A stretch of DNA of 34,095 bases from Acidisphaera sp. S103 (GCF_009765975.1 NZ_LMUJ01000051.1:1-34095); one strand, 5' to 3'. Counted from the first letter of the stretch, positions 16,892-25,541 are shown. Notes: generated from the sequence alone by a model not told the origin. Made by a program: numbers and translations.

Positions 16892-17755
16892 GTGTTAACC
16901 GGCCCTGATCTCATCGTGGACGATAACGGCCGTATCTGGCGGACCGGCTCGCGGGCGTTGCTGGACAGCCTGCATGTCGCCAAACCTGAAGCCGATCTGA
17001 TCCAGTACGTTATCCGGAACCTGGGATTCGTGCGGATCCACACGACCCGGTCCGGTGTCCGTATCACCCTGCGTCCGCGATTCCTGACCAAGGCGGCATT
17101 CGAAGCCGTGGTCTTCCAGATGGTCACACTGGAACATGAACGCTTTGTCATCGAAGTCGCTGACGCTCCAGGCATCATCGAGATCGTGCCGGGCGTGGAG
17201 GACGCGGCCGCACGGCTGGCCGACCTCGCGAGCGTGGGCGGCAACATCACGCGCGAGGACTTCCAGCGGGAGGAAATATCGCTCCGCCGTTTACACGGCA
17301 ACCCGCGGATGTCGCCGCTCGCGGGCCTGCTTCAACGATGGCGCCGCAGCAAGGGCAACCTGCGTACTGATCTGGCCACCGAATTTGGCGACCCGGCGCT
17401 GCTCGGCCGGGCAACGGTTATGCGCATGACCGGTGATTCCAGGGGCGTCATTGAATATTGCGGCGATGGATTTACCTGGTCCGAAGCCTCTTGGCGCCAC
17501 GCGATGGTCGGGCATGATGCGAGCGGACATCCCGACCCTCAATACGGACAAAATTTCTGGGCGGGGTACCTCGAGACGCAGCGCGCACAGGCGCCGCGTC
17601 TCGAGTTTATCGAAGCCCTGATCAGGGTACCGGGTTATCCCGCACGCCGCAGCCGTTACGAACGGTTGCTGCTGCCCTGGCGCCGCGATGGCGGCCAGTT
17701 TGTGTCGGTCGTCTCCGTGTTGCGCACCTCGTTCCCGACGGTTTCCGATGTATAG
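16892..17755 (+). CDS. Uncharacterised protein with PAS-like C-terminal domain
   Basis: A 287-residue protein without signal peptide or membrane segments. Residues 1-110 (WRTGSRALLDSLHVAKPE onward) are not recognised. Residues about 165-280 look like the alphaproteobacterial PAS_5-type domain: GDPALLGRATVMRMTGD, then SRYERLLLPWRRDGGQF. A sensory or protein-interaction role is inferred. It starts with GTG eight bases after the XRE stop (TAGGGCAG as Shine-Dalgarno), so it is probably cotranscribed and may modulate or be controlled by that regulator. Its last 100 bases overlap the convergent GNAT-like gene. Confidence 0.65.
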   Translation: MLTGPDLIVDDNGRIWRTGSRALLDSLHVAKPEADLIQYVIRNLGFVRIHTTRSGVRITLRPRFLTKAAFEAVVFQMVTLEHERFVIEVADAPGIIEIVPGVEDAAARLADLASVGGNITREDFQREEISLRRLHGNPRMSPLAGLLQRWRRSKGNLRTDLATEFGDPALLGRATVMRMTGDSRGVIEYCGDGFTWSEASWRHAMVGHDASGHPDPQYGQNFWAGYLETQRAQAPRLEFIEALIRVPGYPARRSRYERLLLPWRRDGGQFVSVVSVLRTSFPTVSDV

Positions 17756-18501
17756 TTGGTAAGATCCTCCAGCATTTCCCCAGTCGGCATCCAGATGAGA
17801 CCGAAGTCCATAGCGCCTCGATTGGTGCCACGCAGACTGACTAACTCGCTATGCCTTGTATAGCCGTAGGAACGGTGAACGTCCTTCGCTATCAACAAGG
17901 TCTCCACCGTGCTGAACGTGTATTCGGAGTCCCACATGGAGTGGGCGAGCGCACGCGAAATCCGCGGCAGGATACGGGAAAGTCCGCATCCCCTGACCTT
18001 AGGATGGTAGATCGCGCCGCCAGAATAAACCACACGGCCGGTAATATCGTTCGCGGGCGGACAATCGACCAGGCACCGCGCGCCGGCTGCCAGATATTTT
18101 TCCGGTGCCGCGTAAAACAGTCGCATCGAAACGAGTTCCCGCTCAACCGTCGATCGCGTCATATCGAAAAGACGCGCCGCCTGGGTGGCGATGACCTTGC
18201 CGGAGTCATCATGGCCGGAGATCCAAAAGGCATTTTTCGGGGAGAGGTCGCTGTGCGCGGGATCGAAGGTCGACAGTACCGGCAAGCTTCGGCCCGGCGT
18301 CACCTCCGGGTAGATTTCCGCCAGGGAATCCATATCCGTGTGCAAGCGTAGATGGACCCCACGATCGCGCGCGGCCTGCTCCGCCAGCAGGAAGAAACGG
18401 CCAAGTAATGCGATCGGGCCGTGCTTGAGTTCGATTTGATCAAGCAGCGTGGAGCCCGAGAACGAAGGAAGTACAGGTTTTGCTTTAAGGCTGGTCGACA
18501 T
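17656..18501 (-). CDS. Possible GNAT-fold acyltransferase-like protein
   Basis: A 281-residue cytoplasmic protein of no family I can name with confidence. Residues 90-200 have the feel of a GNAT core: a strand FWISGHDDSGKVIATQAAR, then YSGGAIYHPKVRGCGLSRIL, where R170-G171-C172-G173 would be the acyl-CoA pyrophosphate loop (R/Q-x-x-G-x-G/A), followed by helix PRISRALAHSMW. ATG 18501 has AGGG about ten bases upstream and is preferred to the GTG at 18534. The last 100 bases are antisense to the end of the PAS-like gene, so the two are convergent and overlapping. Function and substrate are unknown. Confidence 0.6.
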   Translation of the reverse strand: MSTSLKAKPVLPSFSGSTLLDQIELKHGPIALLGRFFLLAEQAARDRGVHLRLHTDMDSLAEIYPEVTPGRSLPVLSTFDPAHSDLSPKNAFWISGHDDSGKVIATQAARLFDMTRSTVERELVSMRLFYAAPEKYLAAGARCLVDCPPANDITGRVVYSGGAIYHPKVRGCGLSRILPRISRALAHSMWDSEYTFSTVETLLIAKDVHRSYGYTRHSELVSLRGTNRGAMDFGLIWMPTGEMLEDLTNYTSETVGNEVRNTETTDTNWPPSRRQGSSNRS

Positions 18502-18534
18502 TGTGTCTATTTCCCTATCTGTGTCTCGCGTCAC

Positions 18535-18969
18535 TTCCGGCTAGTGCGTGTGGCGCACTCTGACCTTAGAACGGTCTTGCGAGCCGTGCTTACTTCGTTC
18601 GACGAAGTTGGCCCGCGGGTGCTCGGATCGTCGTGTATGACGATGATTTTCGTGGCGTTGGGGAAAACGTGCCGCACCACCGCCGGGCAATCCCGGTGAC
18701 GGTCACGCCCGGGCCAGGGTGGTCCCGGCTATTACCCGGCGAACCGGCATCTCTCCGGCGCCCGCGGTCACGACGCGCCGCACGCGGGGACAAGGCGATC
18801 GGCTACCGCGGGGAAGATCGTCGACGAGCCGCCGTCGGGGGCCGGCTTCAGGCGCCTGCTGATTTGGCTTTGGTGTGCCTTCGACCGCCGGGCATCACCG
18901 CAAACGGCATGCGCCGCCTGAACGGCCGTTGTTCGCGGACGACGCGGCCGCGTGAAAGATCAACGAGCC
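18535..18969. other. Intergenic region, no supported gene
   Basis: About 435 bases between the GNAT-like gene and the solute-binding-like gene. Short open frames exist on both strands but have arginine/proline-rich shadow composition, no Shine-Dalgarno and no recognised motif. I see no tRNA, terminator or clear promoter. Confidence 0.5.
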
Positions 18970-19851
18970 TTACCCCGCGGTCGTGATGACAGCATCGTCG
19001 TAGACGCCGGCGCCCATCGCGGCGGGGTCGAAGATGCCACGGGCCGCGATCCAACTGAACGTCTCGTCGTACACTTCCCGGGTGTAAGGCTCGAACACCA
19101 GGCGCTCGCCGGGTCCCCAGCCGCGCGGGTCCATGGTGGCGTGGTAACGCACGGGGAACTCATTCCGATAGTATCGATTATAACGATCCGGCCTAAGATC
19201 AATGTCCCGTTGCGCCCGGCGCAAGGCCCGGAAAAACTTCCGCAGATCTTCCGGGTCCGGATCGCCGGTGATCATGGACGCGATCATGAATGTGGTGTCG
19301 ACGACCTTGCGAAAGCCCAACTGCTCCGCGAGGTAATACGGACCGTTGAACAGCGCCGAGGCCGGCGACACGCCATTCAGAAGGTTATCCAAGCGGGCAA
19401 ACAGCATCCCCTCGGCGAAGGACAGGTTGATCTGCTCACGCGGCAGATACTGTTCCAGGGCCTGGATGGTCGCGTAGTGGCTGCCGGACTGGAAACCGAC
19501 CGAGATGGGCACCCCGGCGAGGTCCTCGGGGCGTCGAATGGGTGAATCCGCTGCGACGAACACGCCGGCTGGTGCGACGGAGTAGGCGTCCGAATACAGC
19601 CGGCCCTTGCCGCGGGACGCCGCGACCCCCACCGTCCAGTGACACGCGCAACTGACGGCCGCCTCGCGTCCACGCTCGAACGACTGGAACGCACCGACCT
19701 TGTCGCCGCGATCGTGATGCCGGCCGTCGCTGGATTGGATCAGTTCCTGGAAGACGTAATCCAGGCCTTCGTCCTTGAAGTAGCCTTTTTCCTCGGCGAC
19801 CCATTCCTGCAGGCGGAAATGCGGTTCGATGACGAAGGGGGCGTTGGCCAT
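18970..19851 (-). CDS. NMT1/SsuA-like substrate-binding protein without signal peptide
   Basis: A 293-residue protein resembling the binding proteins of nitrate/sulfonate/pyrimidine-precursor ABC importers: HFRLQEWVAEEKGYFKDEGLDY at the N-terminus (the usual 'A...G.F..EGL' block), IRRPEDLAGVPISVGFQSGSH in the middle, and NEFPVRYHATMDPRGWGPGER near the end. Unusually the first methionine (GGAG six bases upstream) leads straight into the mature-type sequence, with no export signal. No permease or ATPase gene lies nearby. It may be a cytoplasmic binding protein or an enzyme of the same fold. It is divergent from the nitronate monooxygenase gene with a gap of about 140 bases, so shared regulation is possible. 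Confidence 0.7.
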   Translation of the reverse strand: MANAPFVIEPHFRLQEWVAEEKGYFKDEGLDYVFQELIQSSDGRHHDRGDKVGAFQSFERGREAAVSCACHWTVGVAASRGKGRLYSDAYSVAPAGVFVAADSPIRRPEDLAGVPISVGFQSGSHYATIQALEQYLPREQINLSFAEGMLFARLDNLLNGVSPASALFNGPYYLAEQLGFRKVVDTTFMIASMITGDPDPEDLRKFFRALRRAQRDIDLRPDRYNRYYRNEFPVRYHATMDPRGWGPGERLVFEPYTREVYDETFSWIAARGIFDPAAMGAGVYDDAVITTAG

Positions 19852-19989
19852 GCGAAGCTCCAGTAGGAAATCGAGAGGCGACGTCGGGGCATGCTAGGCA
19901 ATTCCGTAGGCGGAAGCCATGCCACCCGCATGGCGGATGTCGCACAAAGACCGTATTCTGCGCCCAACGATGCAACACGGGATACCAAG

Positions 19990-20976
19990 ATGCCAATGAT
20001 CGAGACGGCCCTGACGCGACTGCTGGGCATCGAGCATCCGATCCTGCTGGCGCCGATGGGGTCGGCCGCAGGCGGCAAGCTGGCGGCGGCCGTGACGAAT
20101 GCCGGCGGGCTTGGGTTGGTCGGTTCGGGCTATGCCAACGCCGACGCCGTTCGCAAGGAACTGGCCGAGGCCGGCAACACGCGTGTCGGCGTGGGCTTCA
20201 TCCTGTGGGCGCTGGAGAAGAACCCGGCGGCGCTGGAAGCGGCGTTGGATGCCAGGCCGGCGGCGATCATGTTGTCGTTCGGCGACCCGACCCCGTTCAC
20301 CGGGCGGATCAAGGACGCGGGCTGCAAGATCATCTGCCAGGTGCAGACCCTGGCCCAGGCGAAACAGGCCGCCGCCGCGGGTGCCGACGTCATCATCGCG
20401 CAGGGCCGCGATGCCGGGGGTCATTCCGGCACGACTCGCGGGACGATGGGCTTGGTGCCGGCGGTCGTGGATGCCGTCGGTTCGATCCCGGTCGTGGCCG
20501 CCGGCGGTATCGCCGATGGGCGGGGCCTTGCCGCCGCGCTCGCGCTGGGCGCGGCCGGTGTTTCGATGGGAACCCGCTTCACCGCCACGCGTGAGTCGCT
20601 GTGGGATCAGGCGATGAAGGCCACGACGCTCGCGGCTGGCGGCGATCAGACGGAGCAGACACGGGTGTTCGACGTGGTGCGCGGCGCGGCGTGGCCGGCG
20701 ATCTATCCGGGACGGGCGCTGCGCAACGCCTTCTCCGTTCGGTGGAACGGGCGGGAGGACGAGCTGGCGGCCGACCAGCCGGCACAGGAAAAGATCGTGC
20801 TGGCGACGGCCCCGGACGACTTTGACACGCGTGTCGTCTGGACGGGTGAGGGTGTCGACCTGGTCAACGACATCCCGGGCGCGGCCGAGGTCATTGAGCG
20901 CATCGTCGCCCAGGCGGCCGAAACCCTTGCCCGGGGTGCCCGGTTGGTCCACGGCACCCCGTCTCGCTCGGCCTGA
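19990..20976 (+). CDS. Nitronate monooxygenase-family flavoprotein
   Basis: FMN enzyme of the NMO/2-nitropropane dioxygenase family, 328 residues in a TIM-barrel fold. Family motifs are HPILLAPMGSAAGG at the N-terminus, then IIAQGRDAGGHSGTTRGTMG with the conserved histidine, and VVAAGGIADGRGLAAALALG with GVSMGTRF for phosphate binding. True NMOs oxidise alkyl nitronates to aldehydes and nitrite, but many homologues have other substrates, including enoyl-ACP-type reductases. The open frame extends to 19891, but ATG 19990 begins the conserved region; the Shine-Dalgarno is weak. It is first gene of a three-gene plus-strand set with the lyase and the hydratase. Confidence 0.85.
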   Translation: MPMIETALTRLLGIEHPILLAPMGSAAGGKLAAAVTNAGGLGLVGSGYANADAVRKELAEAGNTRVGVGFILWALEKNPAALEAALDARPAAIMLSFGDPTPFTGRIKDAGCKIICQVQTLAQAKQAAAAGADVIIAQGRDAGGHSGTTRGTMGLVPAVVDAVGSIPVVAAGGIADGRGLAAALALGAAGVSMGTRFTATRESLWDQAMKATTLAAGGDQTEQTRVFDVVRGAAWPAIYPGRALRNAFSVRWNGREDELAADQPAQEKIVLATAPDDFDTRVVWTGEGVDLVNDIPGAAEVIERIVAQAAETLARGARLVHGTPSRSA

Positions 20977-21090
20977 CGCGGGGCACGCCACGGCCGGCAG
21001 GGGGGCCCGGACGCGATGCGGCGATGCCGATCGCTTGCCCTTGCCGCCCGAGCGCCCTGCTGCGATCTTTCGTTGAAAGAGGAGACCGCC

Positions 21091-22449
21091 ATGAGCGACA
21101 CATTACCCACCGCCACACGGGTGGTAGACCCCGGCATTCGTGCCCTGTACCGCCTGGAAAACCGCTGGCAGGCCTGGCTGGACGTCGAGGTGGCACTGGC
21201 TCGCGCGCAGGCGGAACTCGGCATCATCCCAGCCGCCGCCGCTGACGCGATCGCCGGCGCTGCCCGGTTGGAGAAGATGGACCGAGCGCGCATCGACGAA
21301 GGGTTCGCCCGTACCGGCCACACCATCGTTCCCCTGGTCTGGGAACTCGGCCGCGTCGTCGGCGAGCAACATGGCGGTTGGGTCCATTGGGGCGCCACGA
21401 CACAGAACATCACCCAGACCGGCGACCTGCTGGTGCTGCGCCAGGCCCATGCCGTGTTCCTGCGGCAGATCGGCGAAATCCTGTCGGCGATGGCCAGCCT
21501 CGCCGAACGCGGCGCCGAGATGCCGATCGCCGGCCGCACCCACGGCCAGCATGCCGTGCCCGCGACCTTCGGCTACAAGGTCGCGGTATGGATCGACGAA
21601 CTGATTCGCCACACGGACCGTTTCCGGCAGGCCGCGCCACGGCTGTTCGTCGCCATGTTGGGTGGCGGCGCCGGGACGTATGCCTCGCTGGGCAAAAACG
21701 GACCGCCCGTGCAACAGGCGATCGGCCGGCTGCTGGGATTGGGTTCCATGACCGTTCCATCCCGGGCGATCGGAGACCACCTGGCGGAAAACATCATGCT
21801 GCTGGGCCTGCTCGCTGCCACGTGCGGTAAAATCGGCCGTGAAATCTATACCTTGATGAAGACCGAGTTCGGCGAGCTCGAGGAGCCCGTGCCGCCCGGC
21901 ACCGTCGGCAGTTCCACCATGCCACAGAAACGAAATCCGAAACTGTGCCAGGACATCATCGCCGCCGCCGCCGAAATCCGCTGCATGGTGCCGCTGGCGC
22001 TGGAAGCGATGATGACGGAGCATGAGGCGGACCGGACCACAAGCCTGATGATGGACACAGCGGAATCGCGGTCATGCATCGCGACCGGCGACATGCTGAG
22101 TCGGCTGGCTGAGATCGTCGGTGATTTGCGCCTCGATCCGGTCCGGATGCGTGCCAACCTGGATCTTGGCGGCGGTTTGATCATGGCCGAGGCGGTGATG
22201 CTGGAACTGGGTGCCGCGATCGGCCGGCAGCATGCGCATGACGCGGTGTATGACGCCGCGCAGGACGCCTTCGTGCAGGGCAAGTCGTTCGGCGAGCTGC
22301 TGGCCGCCGATACACGTGTCACCACGCATATGACACCGGAACAGATCACCGGCCTGCTCGACCCGACCGCCTATACCGGGCTATGTGCCGATATGGCCCG
22401 CGCGGGGGCCGCAAGGGCACGTGCGGCCGCGATGGAGCTATCGAAATGA
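21091..22449 (+). CDS. Fumarase/adenylosuccinate-lyase superfamily lyase (CMLE-like)
   Basis: A 452-residue member of the superfamily that eliminates fumarate-type products (adenylosuccinate lyase, argininosuccinate lyase, 3-carboxymuconate cycloisomerase, nitrosuccinate lyase). It shows VHWGATTQNITQTGD, GRTHGQHAVPATFG and the signature loop GSSTMPQKRNP at residues 273-283. A housekeeping PurB role is unlikely given the catabolic neighbours. The closest type looks like the cycloisomerase/PcaB group, but substrate cannot be fixed. ATG 21091 has AGAGGAG six bases upstream. The gap to the NMO gene is 114 bases. The stop overlaps the ATG of the next gene (ATGA), indicating coupling. Confidence 0.85.
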   Translation: MSDTLPTATRVVDPGIRALYRLENRWQAWLDVEVALARAQAELGIIPAAAADAIAGAARLEKMDRARIDEGFARTGHTIVPLVWELGRVVGEQHGGWVHWGATTQNITQTGDLLVLRQAHAVFLRQIGEILSAMASLAERGAEMPIAGRTHGQHAVPATFGYKVAVWIDELIRHTDRFRQAAPRLFVAMLGGGAGTYASLGKNGPPVQQAIGRLLGLGSMTVPSRAIGDHLAENIMLLGLLAATCGKIGREIYTLMKTEFGELEEPVPPGTVGSSTMPQKRNPKLCQDIIAAAAEIRCMVPLALEAMMTEHEADRTTSLMMDTAESRSCIATGDMLSRLAEIVGDLRLDPVRMRANLDLGGGLIMAEAVMLELGAAIGRQHAHDAVYDAAQDAFVQGKSFGELLAADTRVTTHMTPEQITGLLDPTAYTGLCADMARAGAARARAAAMELSK

Positions 22450-23291
22450 CGGAATTGGATGTCGATCACCTGCGTTCGTGGATCGGCAAGCAGGAAACGC
22501 TGCACGACCAGGTCACGCGATTTCCGATCGCCGCGCTGTCGGCGACGCTTGACCGGGACGATCCGGCCCCCGCCGCCGGCGATCCGCTGCCGCCCCTCTG
22601 GCACTGGCTCTATTTCCTGCCAACCGCTCGGCAATCCGTCCTGGGACCTGACGGACACCCGGCACGCGGCGGGTTCCTGCCGCCGGTACCGCTGCCACGC
22701 CGCATGTGGGCCGGCGGCCGCTTCACCTTCCATCAGCCGCTGCGCGTCGATGAGGCCATCACGCGCGTGTCCACCGTGCAGGATGTGACGGTGAAACACG
22801 GCCGCAACGGCGCGCTGTGCTTCGTGCTGGTGCGCCACGAAGTGACCGGTGCGAACGGGCTGGCGTTGGTCGAGGAGCATGACATCGTCTACCGCGATGC
22901 GCCGCAGCCGGGTGAGGCGCCCGCGGTGCCCCGCCCGGTGCGGACGGACGGCGTCTGGCAGCGCGATATCCAGCCCAGCGATCCGCTGCTGTTCCGTTAC
23001 TCGGCACTTACGTTCAACAGCCATCGTATTCACTATGACCGGCGCTATGTGACTGAAACCGAGGGTTATCCCGGCCTGATCGTCCACGGTCCGTTGATCG
23101 CCACGCTGCTGATCGACCTGTTGCGGCGGAACACCGACCGGCCGGTCGCGTCGTTTCGCTTTCGCGCGGTCAGCCCGCTGTTCGATGTCGCGCCGTTCTC
23201 GGTGCATGGGGTGCCTGACGGGCAGGGGGCCGCGTTGTGGGCGCATAATCCGACCGGGCATGTGGCGATGGAGGCGGAGGCGGTGTTTTAG
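22446..23291 (+). CDS. MaoC-like / FAS1-type dehydratase-domain protein (mesaconyl-CoA hydratase-like)
   Basis: A 281-residue double hot-dog protein resembling mesaconyl-C4-CoA and itaconyl-CoA hydratases and mitochondrial HTD2-type dehydratases. The N-terminal half has LPPLWHWLYFLPTARQSVLG and PLPRRMWAGGRFTFHQPL. The C-terminal half has the hydratase block SALTFNSHRIHYDRRYVTE, with the probable catalytic D/H in HYDRRY, followed by GYPGLIVHGPLIATLL. It probably hydrates an enoyl-CoA (C4/C5 dicarboxyl type) in the cytoplasm. ATG 22446 overlaps the lyase stop and has GGAG eight bases upstream; an earlier in-frame start is rejected. It is the last gene of the three-gene operon. Confidence 0.85.
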   Translation: MTELDVDHLRSWIGKQETLHDQVTRFPIAALSATLDRDDPAPAAGDPLPPLWHWLYFLPTARQSVLGPDGHPARGGFLPPVPLPRRMWAGGRFTFHQPLRVDEAITRVSTVQDVTVKHGRNGALCFVLVRHEVTGANGLALVEEHDIVYRDAPQPGEAPAVPRPVRTDGVWQRDIQPSDPLLFRYSALTFNSHRIHYDRRYVTETEGYPGLIVHGPLIATLLIDLLRRNTDRPVASFRFRAVSPLFDVAPFSVHGVPDGQGAALWAHNPTGHVAMEAEAVF

Positions 23292-23719
23292 GGGCCGTGT
23301 CGTTGGGGATGGCGCGCGTTGTTTCGCGGGTGGGGTAGGGTGCAACCTGCGTGTTCGCTTGCTCGTCCTTCATTTTACGCACGGAGAAAGTCGGAGGACC
23401 ACTGAGGGCCACGGAGCGGTGCCGCGGGGCTCCTGGCACGGGATGTGTCATTACAATCGTATCCGCACCCGAACAGCCTTCCGGTCTGCCTGTGGTGTAG
23501 TCTGTACACGCTTCGATTCACGGATGCCCCGAGGCGCCTGAGCAGACGACGCGATACTCTTCTCCGTGGCCCTCGGACTGTTTCCGTGTTAAAAAATCCC
23601 TGGCCTGACACCCACTCGGGAGGCGAACGGCGAGACACCAGACGCCTGTGCAACGATCGGGCTAAATGTCCCGAATACTCAACGGTGACCTGGCGGTACA
23701 ACCAGCCAATCTATCACTT
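23292..23719. other. Intergenic region with inverted repeats, no gene
   Basis: About 430 bases between the convergent hydratase and ABC-F genes. No supported open frame. It holds the inverted repeat pair described separately, and TTAAAAAA (23589-23596) after the right arm, which could serve as a weak transcription stop. Confidence 0.5.
23373..23596. repeat. Inverted-repeat pair (possible MITE-like or dispersed element)
   Basis: The left arm contains GAGGGCCACGGAG (23404-23416) and the right arm its perfect complement CTCCGTGGCCCTC (23562-23574). Outward of the cores the similarity continues imperfectly: left TTTTACGCACGGAGAAAGTC from 23373, right GACTGTTTCCGTGTTAAAAA reading to 23595. The enclosed 145 bases show no gene. 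A small non-autonomous element or a dispersed CACGGAG-type repeat is inferred. Confidence 0.5.
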
Positions 23720-25213
23720 TCAACGATCCGGCGCCTCCTGCTCCACCAGCCACCCATCCTGAATCCGCATGAACCTGGACCCGATGGCGCGGACGAAAGA
23801 CCGGTCATGCGATACCAGCACACAGGTCGCCTGATGTGTCAGGATTTCCGCTTCCAGGCGTTCCTGGCCTTGGATATCCACGTGGTTGGTGGGCTCGTCC
23901 ATCAGGTAGAAGTTGGGTTCCGTCAGCCGCAGCGCCAACAGGCCAAGCCGAGCCTTTTGTCCGGGCGATAGCTGGCCGATGGTACGGCGTTGCGTGTCGA
24001 TATCGAAACCGGCGCTGGCGAGCAAACTGACCGCGCGCTGGTCGCCGGGCCGGAACGTCGCGGTCACGAAACCATGCGGTGTGTCGGCCGACGGTAACCG
24101 CGACATAAGCTGATCCAGGTAGCCAACGACGACCGAGGAACTGACGGTGACGCCAGGAATTGCCTCACCATCCAGCATCGCCCGTTGCAGCAGCTCCACA
24201 AACCTCGATTTTCCAGTGCCGTTTGCCCCCATCACCACGATGCGGTCGTGCTGGAAGATCCTCAACATCCCTGTGTTGAACAAAACCTGTCCTTCCGGCG
24301 TCGAGACCGGAACGTTATCTAACGCAACCAGAACTTTCGCATGCGTCCCCCGATTGGTCAGCCGAATATCCCCTGTCCGGGTCTGTTCGGCCGGACGCAA
24401 CGAATCCTCGATCGCCGCCGCGCGTTCTGCCAGTTGTTTCGACTTCTTCAGCCAGGTGTCGCTGCCGCTGTTGATCCCGACATTGCGCAGATGTCCCGCA
24501 CTTCGGCGCAACCGGGATGCTTCCCGGACATCGCGCGCCAGCTTTGCTTCTCGCGCACCATCGTCCGCCTGCAGCAATGCGCGGGCGCGACTGAATGGAT
24601 GCGCGTAAACCCTCGATTCATCAGGCCGCAGAAACAACGTACGATTGGTGCAATGATCCAGGAACTGACGGTCATGACTGGCGATCACCATCGCGACGCC
24701 TTCGGTGGCATGGTTGATTCAATCCTCCAGCACCGCCAGCCGCTGCAGGTCCAGATGGTTGGTCGGCTCATCCAGCAGCAGCACATCCGGATCGGTGACC
24801 CACACCCGCGCCAGCAACGCCAGGCGCTGCCAGCCGCCGCTCAGCGCCGCCAGGGGCCGGTCCCGCATCTCCACCGGTGTGTCCAGCATGTCCAGCACCA
24901 GCCCAATCTTCCAGGCATTGGCCTCCCGCTCCGCCGGCGCCAGTGCGCGCCGGATCGCTTCGGTCATCGGCAGGTCCAACAGGTTTACCGGCACGTCCTG
25001 CTCGACATACCCCACCCGCAGCCCGCGGCGCGCAACAATATCCCCCGCGCCCGGTTCCACCTGCCGCGCGAGGCAACGCAGCAGCGTGGTCTTGCCCATG
25101 CCGTTGCCCGCGATCAGGCCGATGCGGTCGGTCTCATGAATGGTAAGATCTAGGTTCTGGAACAGCACGCGCGGCGAAACGATGCCTAGGCGGCGCAGTT
25201 GAATCAGGGTCAT
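23720..25213 (-). pseudogene. ABC-F family ATPase interrupted by an in-frame TGA
   Basis: The two halves of an ABC-F protein (Uup/YheS/Msr type, soluble, two ABC domains, acts at the ribosome E site in known members) lie in the same frame, separated by one TGA at 24721-24719. Before it are Walker A GNGMGKTT, signature LSGGWQRL and Walker B VLLLDEPTNHLD, ending LAVLED. After it come INHATEGVAMVIASHDRQF (H-loop), the linker, second Walker A GANGTGKSRF, signature LSPGQKARL and Walker B FYLMDEPTNHVD. Family members commonly have W here (LEDW or LEEW), so TGG to TGA is the simplest explanation. Intact length would be 497 residues. ATG 24691 could reinitiate the second half. The start ATG 25213 has a weak Shine-Dalgarno. 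Sequencing error is not excluded. Confidence 0.85.
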
Positions 25214-25541
25214 GATACGTCTCTTGTCCGAATCGTCCGCCGGTGTGGTTCGGAACCACATCGACAGCGCAGATGAAGCGATCGCTAGGCGAGCGATGCC
25301 GGACGGAAGAAGACGTCAGATCCAGCGTTCGGCCCGCCCCACAACGTGATGTCGTGGGGCCTGCCAGGGTCCGGTGCGGCGATGGTGGTCGTAAGCGGTC
25401 ACGCATCCCCCCAACGGCTGGATGTTCAAGAATCCGCCTTAGATAAACGGAAACGGCGATCGTTCGCAAGCCACGGCCGATTTCGTTGCAGCCACACATC
25501 GCTTCGCGCTATGTCTCCAGAACCGTCGTTCAGGAGGCTCC
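25214..25541. promoter_or_regulatory. Divergent intergenic region with a small hairpin
   Basis: About 330 bases between the ABC-F start and the binding-protein start. It holds a perfect 7-base inverted repeat, GCCCCAC (25336-25342) and GTGGGGC (25354-25360), with an 11-base loop. Leader hairpins are frequent upstream of ABC-F genes, but no T-run follows on either strand. No promoter boxes are assigned. Confidence 0.3.

Noticed and set aside
18633..18986. 117-codon open frame on the plus strand in the gap before the binding-protein gene
   Set aside because: Arg/Pro-rich shadow composition, no ribosome binding site and no motif. It also overlaps the end of the opposite gene.
24691..25213. Use of a different genetic code (TGA as Trp) to explain the ABC-F interruption
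   Set aside because: Other genes here, such as lpxD and rpsB, end with TGA at the expected place, so TGA is a stop in this genome.
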